From contig NC_092358.1 of the NCBI RefSeq assembly GCF_030848805.1, positions 11,014,433 to 11,078,432 of the forward strand: a DNA stretch of 64,000 nucleotides. Direction: 5' to 3'. Within the stretch, counting starts at the first letter, position 1. Every line of letters starts with the position of its first letter. Source of the stretch: Temnothorax longispinosus (Eukaryota > Arthropoda > Insecta > Hymenoptera > Formicidae). The position numbers were made by a program, and so were the translations under genes. Positions 34,660-64,000 of the stretch are shown here, one piece after another. The notes beneath the pieces are model-generated. The model was not told where the DNA came from. It saw nothing but the letters and a program-made list of their open reading frames with translations, and made no database searches.

Positions 34660-37553
34660 ATGAGTTTTTGTATTAGTTGCAGAAACCGGATCTCTATAGA
34701 AAACGCTCCGCAAGAGGAGAAAGAGCAAACAATAAATCACTCGTAAGTATATAAAATATAAACTATTACCATTTAGGTTATGTACGAAATTCATATATGA
34801 TGATTTTAACAATTGTATTATTTGTTTAGATTCCCAAACGACAATGGGATGCAACAAAAGTCTTTGGAAGCGTTAAATATGGATAAATGTAATCCACTGG
34901 AACGGGATACTATGTGTTCTGTAAGTAAATAATACAAATTCTATTCTAATTAATCATTTTTAATGTACAATAATGAGATTTTTATATACAATAATGAGAT
35001 ACTTAACAGATTTTCATGTTTTAGTTAACTGAAGATGCCTGCAAAGTCGGAACATACAAAGAACTCAGTGAGGAAAATATAAAAAATGATGGAGCTAGTT
35101 AGTATTGCGATTCATTAAATTTATATACATAAAAAATAATTTAGCATATTGGTTTTAACAATCTTATTTTCTTTTCATTGATTTGTATTTATTAAATGTA
35201 GATATGAATATGATTTAATTATAATATTATTATAGGTAGTGAACAAGTGAAAAGACCAGAAGAGGCCTCTACAACAAAAATATATAGTATTAATTCTGAA
35301 AGGATGAGCCGTTCCACAAGTATTTCTCCAGAAAGAATATTGAATTCGCCAACAAAGAAGCGAATGCGAGAAGTACACGTACGTCAAATGAGAGCATTGA
35401 AGAGAAAACTGGCCGTCACTGCTTATAAATATCCAACAGCACCACAAAAATTTCACTCAATACGGTACGTGTTGAAAGAACTGAAGAAAAATAATCTCAT
35501 ACGAGAAGACGAAATCATTATGCTGGAAGATTTTGAGTCATGTACAAGAGACCTTATTAAGTGCGAAATACGAAAGCGAAAACAATTACCCGTATCAAAA
35601 ATATATAAACCTAGTATACGGGAATTTGCCTTAAGTTTACATTTTTATTCGCCAAGTGCATATGACCACGTTCGTAATAAATTTTACAAATGTTTACCAC
35701 ATACAAAGACCATATCAAAATGGTACGTATCGTTTAACGGGGAGCCAGGCATTAATTCCGAATCTTTAAAGGCTATACGTAAATTTGCTGATTCCGTTCC
35801 CTACAAATTAATAGGTTCATTAATGTTCGAAGAAATATATATACGCGAAGGCGATGAATATTATCAAGGTAAATTCGTCGGTTATTCAGATTGTGGCAAT
35901 AATATCGCATGTGACACAGCAGCACTTGCCAGCCGAGCGTTAGTATTTTGTATTGTGTGCCTTAATGCATCTTGGAAGTTACCTATTGCGTATTATTTAA
36001 TTAACTACACAAGTAACGAACAAAAAGTCAATTTGATAAAACAATGTTTAATAGCTGTTCAGGAAGCTGGACTATTGGTTACAGCACTATGCGGTGGCTA
36101 CTCATTATTTTATGAAGACATATTACGAAAACTTGGATGTAATTTGGAGCTTAAACCGTTCAACCCAAGGATGGAATTAACATTCCAGCCTTGGTTTAAA
36201 CATCCAGCCAATGACAGTAATGTATATATATTTATGAATCCGCGTCGTCTAATGCAACTCGTGCGAATAGCGTTATCTTCTGAGGAAAAACTATATGATG
36301 ATACCGAAAACATCATTAAATGGAAACATGTTGCAAATCTACAGAAACTACAAGAAGCTGAACGCCTATATTTAACAAATAAAATAATGATTAAACATAT
36401 GCAATATCACAGTAACAGTAAAATAAAAGTAAAGTCAGGCATGCAGTTGTTGAATTGTCCCATGACTAATGCTATGATAATGTGTAAAAATAAATTACGA
36501 TTACCGGAGTTTAGGGATTGTTCGCCAACTGTAAAATTCATAACTTTATTTAACGATCTCTTCGATATATTCAACTCCATAAATTTAAGACAACATGGTC
36601 TCAAAAAGCCCATACATAACAGTAATTATGTTCAAATTGATCGAAAACTTCAAGAATGTGCAACTTATATTAAATCATTGTCAATTGGGGCAGAACGTAG
36701 AAGCGTAATTAATTCAAAAGTAAAAATGGGGTTTCGCGGTTTATTAATGAATATCAAAAGTTTGTTGCATATGTACAAATTTGTATGCACTGATAATGAT
36801 CTTCTTAAGTACATTCCTACGTATAAATTAAGTCTGGACAACCTTGATTTAATTTTTAATTATTTAAAACCTCATTATGAATATAATACTGATCCTACAG
36901 TTGTACAATTTAAATCTGCGTATAAAAAATTAATTACACACACGGAATTGCGAGACAAAAATAGTGGCACTTGTACACCATTAGAGGATATTGCAGTATT
37001 GCATATGTCATCTGAACAGCCGATTTATATCATAAATGCAACGACAAACATAGCATTACGCATACAATGGCCTGATATGTTTAGAATGGAACATAAGATT
37101 CATCTTGATTATTCGTCATTACAAACACGATATTCAAGTCCTATTACAGAATATAAAACGGAAGTTATTAGTTATATAGCTGGATATATATTAAAAGAAC
37201 TTACAATATCATTACATTGCACTGTATGTCTCAACACTTTAATAGACCAACCACACGTCAATTTAATAAATAAAAAAAATAAAAGACAATTAAAATATCC
37301 GTCACGAGATCTTATATATATTTGTAAAATAACTGAAAATACAATAAGTAATCTCTTAAATACGAATAAAACTTTAAAACACTTTAATATGCATAGTTTT
37401 ACATGTAGAGTAATGCAAGAGTTTATAGATAGCAATATATTTGCGAAGTTAAACGAACATATTAATGATCAGTGCCTTTTTAGCAACCACAGAAATAATT
37501 TGTTACGTAGTACTATCATATTATATGCTATGAGAAGATTCGCATTATATTAA
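34660..37553 (+). CDS. P-element/THAP9-like transposase-derived protein
   Basis: This belongs to the P-element/THAP9 transposase family. Four exons are seen: 34660-34742, 34830-34920, 35025-35097 and 35236-37553. They sum to 2565 nt, giving 854 aa. The N-terminus looks like a decayed THAP finger: C4-x2-C7 and a later MCS are present, but the histidine expected after the last cysteine is missing. Family framework includes HTKTISKWYVSFNGEPG (about 238-254), FVGYSDCGNN, WFKHPANDSNVYIF, LMQLVR, LFNDLFDIFNSI and YIAGYILKEL. By my alignment to remembered Drosophila P transposase, the acidic catalytic positions read E281 (in MFEEI), G369 (in LCGGY), N at about 417 (in MNPRRLM) and D620 (in LDLIF), in place of D, D, D and E. 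No terminal inverted repeats were found flanking the gene. An intact spliced frame with altered active-site positions points to a domesticated protein. Confidence 0.85.
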
Positions 37554-38350
37554 AACTAAACAATTAAGTATAAGACATAATTATGCTAAGCTTATATTTT
37601 AAGGCTTCAATAAAAGATGTTTATGTAAAAAACTATATAAATATATATTTTATTTTACTCTTCCATCACATTTACATTATATTTACATTAATTTATATTC
37701 TTCAGTTTATTATTATATATATCGTGTATTTTTCTCTGTCTCTCACTCACTCACTATTTGATACATATCATTCTAACGGTAAATAATATAAAATAGTGAA
37801 TCTTTATCAGAGATTATCAATTTTCTTTTCGTATTATAATATAATTAAAGCCTTGATTCTAACTTTTAAAGTTCTAGAACTATTCCTACTTTATGAAATA
37901 CCAAAAAACATAAGTCTCTACTTATTTCTATATAAAAGTATACATTTTATAATTAATTTGTTTAAAAAAATTTTATAAATAGAATTAAATTAGATTGAAA
38001 ACCGTTAATAAAAATCATAACGCTGAACATATCTATACCTAACGTAGAGGACCTCAAGTAAGAATCTGGTCACTGATCGTCCGTTTTTGATTGGTGTTAA
38101 CAAACAATGGCAGAACTAATCCAAAATACTGAAAGTTTTCGCGCAAAACGAATCCAGCCTTATATTTGCCATAAATACCGAACCAGCATACAAAATATGT
38201 CAAGTGTCTCTAATTAATATATTAAACTATATAAAGTGCATTGTTCTTAAACGCAGCCGTTGTTTGTCAAAGTGGCCAGACTCTTATGTATCTGGACGGT
38301 CTCTAATTAATCGTATACTGTCAATTATTGCAATGCTGCACTTTTTAAAC

Positions 38351-38501
38351 TATGGCCGGTATTCATAATCAGATCTTATTTCAAGACCGTCTTAAGTAAT
38401 ATCTTAAGATACTAATACGACTCTGTGATTGGTTAATGACATCTTAAGATTGTACTTAAGATGGTCTTAAATATAAGAACCGACTATGAATACCGGCCAT
38501 A
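38351..38501. mobile_element. MITE with TATGGCCGGTATTCATA termini
   Basis: The 17-base left end 38351-38367 is the exact complement of the right end 38485-38501. Internal CTTAAGAT-type blocks are also mirrored. It is 151 bp with no ORF. Confidence 0.8.
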
Positions 38502-38879
38502 ACATATTCCAAAACTGCGCGCAGAAAGTAATGTAAGACAAAGATGATTTCATATGACCGCCATATATAAGCGCGCGCGGATTTGAATTCAACTCAACCG
38601 TCCACGTGACGCGGGATCACGTGATCGATTTTAACTCGTTGATATCAGAGTTCTGTTGTATGTATGTACATGTACATAAGTAACACGAAAAATAGACATC
38701 TCTTCAAAAAGGGGAGTCGTTTGCCGCCTCGACAATAAGGCACATGTAATGTAATGGAGACGGCCGCAGGGGGAAGTGATCCGCGCAATTCCTTGGGCCT
38801 AACGCACCTATTCACGGCATTACCGAGTTCAAGACACCGCGGACATACACGTACAATTATACATACACACATACACTTA

Positions 38880-39014
38880 GGGCCTAAGCAGAATGGCTGT
38901 CTTGGCAGTGTTTTATGTCTTTGTCTTATGTAACGCACTGTAAAGTATTGTGCGTTACATAAGACAAAGACTTAAGGCATTAAACACTGCCAAGACAGCC
39001 ATTCTGCTTAGGCC
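38880..39014. mobile_element. Long hairpin element, about 60 bp arms
   Basis: GGGCCTAAGCAGAATGGCTG at the left is mirrored by the complement ending GGCCC at 39014. The arms differ by a few bases and a small insertion in the right arm, and the loop is about 11 bases. It could give a strong RNA hairpin if transcribed; no evidence of that is visible. Confidence 0.8.
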
Positions 39015-39135
39015 CGTTCACATTCTCGAGTTTGAAGTCTTACGAGTTTACGAGTTTATACTACGCAGTTTCACAGTCGAATTGAATAATGGCCGTTGCA
39101 AACCGAGAGGGAAATCGCTGCTAGTGCCAATAACC

Positions 39136-39140
39136 GGAAG

Positions 39141-39170
<30 letters not shown>
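39136..39170. repeat. AAG trinucleotide microsatellite
   Basis: About eleven GAA/AAG units in a row, with no coding context. Confidence 0.85.
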
Positions 39171-39171
<1 letters not shown>

Positions 39172-39634
39172 TTGCCGCCTCGCTTTCCTTCTTCATTACA
39201 TTCAATCCGGTTTAATTTAAATTTGTATCAATCAGTATCAACTTGCATTAATTTGCGATATGTTAAAACTGAATTTGAATACGTTCGCCCGCGAATAGAT
39301 CGTGACGTAATGCCAGGTAGCGAACACCGTCGTTGGTAAAGTCGGTGTCCTGTAACGTCACTTATCGACCGCAAGGACACGTCACGTTACACGAGCCGGC
39401 AATCGGCATATTTTCGTGGTCGAGAGTATCTTTATACGTTCGAGGTAAAAATATATGGATTGTTTCGCAATTAAACGAAAGATTTTGCACGGTGTTTAGG
39501 TGGCCGCGTACGATCCCAGTTCGGGAGCGATTCCACCCGAGGCCCCGACGAATCTCGATCACCGTTGCGACCTGTCGTGACCTTCGCCGCGGCGTTAAAG
39601 GGCACGGTCAACCGTCTCGCAATCTCGATCGACG

Positions 39635-47837
<8,203 letters not shown>

Positions 47838-49472
47838 GTCACAACGGCAGGCAAAGGACCGCTTTAATTCGTCTCGCGTACATGTCTGAAAGAATGAGGG
47901 GTCTGTGTTTTCAGCAATCATGTTCCAGCTTAAATTAACTAGTCAAGCAATTCAATTGTATATATTCATAATGTTATTTTAGGGAGAAAGGGCCGGAAAT
48001 ATATTTCTACAAAAATTATTTTACCTAATTGTATATAAGAACTTATATAAGAATTTAATTATGAGATTATCAAAGAGAAATTTGTAATGTATAAAATATA
48101 TACTGTTGTGTAGGCGCGATGGAAGCTTACAAGGCATATTATTCTATTATAATAAATAAATACTTTCAAATTTTAGTTATTTGTTTATTGACGAAAAACT
48201 CCCTCTAGTATATATCAAACATGTTAAATAAATAGGCGATTTGCGCCAATAAAAATTGTACTATCAATTAAAAATAATAGAAAATAATTAAAATTATTTA
48301 ATTGAAGAAGATTAAAATTATTTTCTTGCTTTCCCATGAGAATATTGCATTTTTATTTACACACACACACTCTCTATTTCTCTCTCTTTCTCTTTCTTCC
48401 CCCTCTCCGCGCCACTCGTAAGATTAGTGTCATCTAGCGATGCACCACGAATTTAATCAGTCGAAAAACATCGTGACCGACGAGCTCGAGGCCCGAGGGT
48501 CCGCAGTGCCTCGCGATAGTCCACGATACTCCGAACGTCCGAACGAGCTAATGGAGGACAACGATGTGTTTCGATAGGATACGCGATTGGAAATTTACAT
48601 TCGCCGTGTACGCGGAGTGAGGCGTATCCTTCTTTTCCATGCCCGTCATCCTGGCGGAACGATAACTCTCGCAGGTAAACGGAATCGCCGTCCGTCCGTC
48701 CGTGCGAAAAGGGGCCGAGAGGAACGAGAGAGAGACTCAGGGAGAGGGAGGGGACGCAAATTCGGAATTCGTCTCGGCTCGTACGACATTGCTATTTCCG
48801 GGCCACCCAGCGCATCAGTAATTAGCTTATCGACGTGGATCGAACCCCGCGAGCGAACGCCGCCAGAAGGAGATCGCCAATACTGTCCGAATTACGAACG
48901 CCGCGTACGCTAATCCTTTCGCGTAGTCGCGCTGCCCTTCGTCGAGATTCTCGGTTGGGATCGGTATGGGCGCTTCTGTGAGAGCTTAACCTACCTTAAC
49001 AATATATTATATATCTTTGATGCGGATTATTCTAGCAAGACAGCAGTAGGACCGTGATGTTTGTCGAAATTGAAAGTATTTCTACATGCACTTATTCTCG
49101 ATCTTCTCGAATGAGAATTACGACAGAAAAATATAAATTTATATATGTATATGTACATATATAATTTTATTTATATATATAATATACACATGTATTTTAT
49201 ATATTTTGAGGCATAGAAACTGTAAAAAGCTTGATAACAAAATATAAGAAAATATATAGCAAAGAAAAAGATGAGGAAAGATAGATAATGATAGAAAAAC
49301 AAAGTAGAACTGGTAATAGGAAATATTTAAATTTGTCAAACGAGTTACTTATGGTATATCAGAAGAGTGCTTTTATTTTCTTAAAAAATATATATATATT
49401 CTTAGGGCTGTATTTATATGCCGTAATATATTTTGCAATTTATTTAGAGGTGTTGCAAGGACATTCAACTAA
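47838..49472. other. Spacer between UGP and AMBRA1
   Basis: UGP 3' UTR with AATAAA at 48151-48156, then AT-rich DNA with CA and CT tracts (48358-48400). A GC-rich stretch at 48420-48920 is the likely AMBRA1 promoter. A possible non-coding exon ends at CTCGCAG before GTAAAC (donor at 48675), and an acceptor-like TTTATTTAG (about 49440-49447) precedes the coding exon. This is inference; no separate gene is supported. Confidence 0.5.
48151..48156 (+). terminator. Polyadenylation signal of UGP
   Basis: AATAAA, overlapping a second AATAAA, about 315 bases past the UGP stop codon. Confidence 0.6.
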
Positions 49473-60533
<11,061 letters not shown>

Positions 60534-61355
60534 TTCTACGCTCGTAGTAGACGGAGATGAAAGTAAACGTTCTCTTCGTATTATAATGCTTGCAATGAAT
60601 GTGTCATACACGTAAGATGTAACACAGTATCGTGGTTCGCCCCCAAACAAATTTCTTTTCGATAGATTGCAAGGAGGGATATGCCAATGTGCGATGTGCG
60701 GTAATAGGTTTTTATCGCAATCGCTTGTCAATCTCGGCTAATTGTATCACAGTGATAAATAGCACGAGACTGCTACGGACTACAATTTGTATTTTATTCT
60801 TTTCCATATTGTGCTATTATTTCCTTATGTTCTGCAAAGAGACATAAGAAACACATAATGTATAAATATAAAATAATATATGTTCGATCAATTAGTTATT
60901 ATTGTATAGTTTATGTGGTTTTTATATTCCTATAATTTAAAAAAGCGCTCTTTGCATCGTTTCTATTAGACTGAATTTGTAGTACGATACTGTCCTTTTT
61001 AGGGATGCTTCTGTTATATCTTATAATATGAAAGTGTGGGGAACTGGGTCGTTATATAATATTAATATGTATTTACCGATCGGATGAACGTTAAATGCCA
61101 TCAAATAAATCATTCAGAACGTACTTCTTCCCACTTTGATTATCTTAATCATAAGGAATAGAGCAATTTGTCGTGCCATCTCTTTGCAATACTTTTATCT
61201 GATGGATTTTTATCTATTGATAGTTACATTAACTGGAAAGAGATATTTACAATGTGATTTTTTGAGATGATGTTTTTTTGTTCGTTTTACCTTTTTGTAT
61301 TACGAGATGAAATGTTTATTAAAATTCCATGTATATTCATTTTAGACATCTATAC

Positions 61356-61393
<38 letters not shown>

Positions 61394-64000
61394 GTTTTGG
61401 CATAGGATATAAATATACAAATGCAAATATACATGTCGGTTAAGTAAATTATTTCAGGCACAATTTATTTTTGTAAAAAGTTGCGTTCTTTTTTTTTTTT
61501 TTTAGAAATTTGGCGCTTTTCGGAAAGATGAGAATGACTTCGCTTGTGTATACAATCATCGTTTCGATACAACCATTGTATACATAGTCGAATAACACGT
61601 AATTGTATTTCTGTGTATAATCGTTATCAATAATAATTTCTTTGCGAAAAAAGAAGCACACGTTTTATACATCTTACTGTCATACGTACGCGCGCACATA
61701 CCGCTTTCTATGCTTCCAATCGCGATTCTTCGGATAAGATGTAGGATGTAGTGTTAAAAAGGAGTGCTGAAAACGCGAACGACTTGTGCTTTACATTCCC
61801 AAGGAATATCGCTACTTCGTACGCGATAATCATATGAAAGCGTTATGTGTTTAAGCGGAAGCATCCATTCTTTTAATATCGGGCAAAATGTAGGGAGAAG
61901 AGAGACTCCTAGTTATCTGTTCTTTCCTTTTTTTTTAGTAAACGTGAAAGATGTGACAGAGTATAAATTTCATAGCCTTATAATATCTGCCTTTGTAATC
62001 GGACAATAAAATTTACAATGAAAATAGATACAGGCGTGTTTTATGCAGATATTTATATATCTATATATATATGTACAAAACGATATTATAATGTATTGGT
62101 ATATCTATTTATCACAAATTCGTATCGTAAAAGCATCGGTCTCATAATATGTTAAACATAATACTTATTACATGGAGTTGAAGTATTGTAGGACTCTATA
62201 CAGACGCTAGAGGATGGAAGACTTAAAGGCGACCCTATGAAATATCACCTTCAAGCGGTTTTTTTTTAGTACTCGGGTAACTACTAACAAAGTGGTACGA
62301 TTTATGATACACACGTTTACGAATCTTACACGAATTCGGCAATTTATTTACAGGACGCAATAAGACTCGAAGATTGTCTTTATAATGAATATCTATTTAT
62401 AAAAATAGTCATGCGCGTGAAAATCTATAAAGATCTAGTTTTTATCAGGAAATTAGAACAGAGATAAAAACGAACCGGAAATCGCAGTGCAGTACACATT
62501 CTTCCTGTGTGTGTGTATGTATGTGTGTGTGTGCAATAGTCTATACAATATAATTTTAACAACATTTTGGCATCGCACGGTGTATTAATTGCTCTGTAAA
62601 GTTGTATAAACACTTTCGCAGCATACATAGCACGTATGTATGTAGTTACCTATGATATAGTAATGCAGTAAAAATATATTTTTATTTATCGGACAGGCGA
62701 AATAAAAAATTGCAATATGGACAGAAATTGCAAATACGTTACATCATGCTCTTATCATCCGGTATATACTATACAAATGCATTAAAAGCTGAGAACGTAC
62801 GTAGTTCGTTTCGTTTCCTCTCGCATACATCGGGCTTTGCAGCCGCTCTATATTATAAATTCGACCGTTACAATACTCTGACTTTCGTGTAATAAAATAT
62901 AAAAATAATAATAAATCGCAATTACTCTTCCTCCGTAACGGGCATTCTGAAAATCCAATGGAACTTCAGATTACACTCTTTAATTCTTATAGACGTACAA
63001 CCAGTCATACAATAAGACTATCTTATATTTTTAAGTTCTAATTGGTAGGTACAAAATATTAAATTATATCATATATAAGTCAATTAGTAATATATATGGT
63101 ACACGTTATATTAATGGTATTTCAATTTGACCTTGTTATACAGTAAAATGTGAATATGATACAACCTCTAAGTTCTTTTTTCTTTTTTTTTTTTTAGTGA
63201 GCGTGTTCCTCGATGATCTTTGGAAGATTTAATTGCATGCTATACAAAACGCATATACTTTACATAGCTGTCCGATTTAAATATTTTATAGTAGTATTTA
63301 TAGAAATTTTATGGCCGTAAAAATGTGATCACTTCATAATTTCCTATTACATTAAAGGCTGGTAAATATTCGACACATCTCTGTAAAGTATCTAAAAGTA
63401 ATACGTATTACATAATGAAAAGAACAAACAAATGTGGACTTGACATTGTGTTAACTTCAATAATCCTGTTAAAATAAATTAATTATAAGTGAAGTTCCAT
63501 CATTAATAATGTGAATAACCTTGCAAGACTGAGTAATCTTATAAGAGAAAAAAGATGCAACCCTGATATCATGGCTTATCCTTATCGCGCGCATTATCTA
63601 AAATTATAAATCCATGGAAGTAGCGCCATATAAAAGCAATTATTCAGACTAATTTAATCGTGCCCTTCATTCTTAATAAGCTACAAAGGCTGATTTGCTA
63701 ATATTTACGTTATAATATACTTATTGTAAATGGTGTTCTCGCTATGTACCATTATTCAATATACATAAATCATTTATCAAATCCGATATATCGAATTAAG
63801 TGTCAAAAACTTTTTTAAATAAATTGTTATGCTGTACATTTGTCATTAACCTTCCTATACCTGCGCATTGGTCTGTCAGACCGACGATATACGTTTGCCT
63901 TGTTTTTTTTTTAATGGAAAACAAGGCAAACGTATATCGTCGGTTTGACAGACCAATGCGCGGGTATAGGAAGGTTAAAGGAAACTCTAATAATAATAGC
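60534..64000. other. Region downstream of AMBRA1
   Basis: No gene is supported. It is AT-rich, with several AATAAA motifs (for example near 61104), a TA run (61358-61388), a T-run (61491-61503) and a GT run (62508-62533). The only structured feature is the TTAA-flanked palindrome at 63846-63978. The AMBRA1 3' UTR may extend well into this stretch. Confidence 0.55.
63846..63978. mobile_element. piggyBac-type MITE, TTAA-flanked palindrome
   Basis: TTAA at 63846-63849 and at 63975-63978 flanks complementary arms starting CCTTCCTATACCTGCGCATT. The arms are about 57 bp with a few mismatches and a short T-rich loop. An exact TTAA duplication with inverted termini is the hallmark of piggyBac-mobilised elements. 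There is no ORF, so it would have been moved in trans. Confidence 0.8.

Larger units (their letters stand above)
37554..39634. other. Spacer between THAP9-like gene and UGP
   Basis: The first 450 bases are AT-rich and probably 3' UTR. Then come an inverted-repeat element with CCGGTATTCATA termini (38351-38501), a long hairpin (38880-39014) and an AAG microsatellite (39136-39170). The last 300 bases are richer in GC and probably contain the promoter and 5' UTR of the long UGP transcript. No gene is supported. Confidence 0.55.

Noticed and set aside
34660..37553. Active P-element transposon
   Set aside because: No flanking inverted repeats were found and the acidic catalytic positions are altered, so it is not called a mobile element.

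Overview
The window is animal nuclear DNA, most probably from a hymenopteran insect and perhaps an ant. Every recognisable gene is a spliced metazoan gene with GT-AG introns. The insect-type features are UGP, 4E-BP with a FEMDM end, and STING without a C-terminal tail. The AT-rich spacer is full of short inverted-repeat elements. The organism call is inference; no species-diagnostic sequence was recognised.

Layout: SPTLC1 (+, 562-3078; its single intron is filled by a non-autonomous transposon); cyclin Q / CCNQ (-, 3651-4873); a repeat-rich gap of about 5 kb with a 5S rRNA-like copy (7321-7439), a Penelope/LINE-type tail with a hammerhead-like core, and several palindromes; 4E-BP/Thor (+, 10244-14786; 4 kb first intron); STING (-, 16377-17471, one exon); macoilin (+, 20283-25329, 12 exons); a 6.6 kb gap without a convincing gene; DCPS (-, 31970-33303); three adjacent hairpin elements; an intact spliced P-element/THAP9-type transposase gene with altered acidic catalytic positions (+, 34660-37553); UTP-glucose-1-phosphate uridylyltransferase UGP (+, 39635-47837, two apparent alternative first coding exons); and AMBRA1 (+, 49473-60533, 18 exons). 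The last 3.4 kb holds no gene I can support.

The exon models for SPTLC1, CCNQ, 4E-BP, macoilin, DCPS, the THAP9-like gene, UGP and AMBRA1 were built by hand from splice signals, reading phase and remembered family similarity. In each, the exon lengths sum to a multiple of three and end in the expected stop. The genes share no single pathway. They include housekeeping metabolism (SPTLC1, UGP), mRNA and translation control (DCPS, 4E-BP), innate immunity (STING), autophagy and ubiquitin ligase function (AMBRA1), cell-cycle control (CCNQ) and an ER membrane protein (macoilin).

The most notable candidate is the P-element-derived gene. A continuous 854-codon frame with three short introns keeps the family framework, but all four acidic positions that I align to the P transposase catalytic residues are changed, and the THAP zinc finger has lost its histidine. 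This suggests a domesticated, non-transposing protein.
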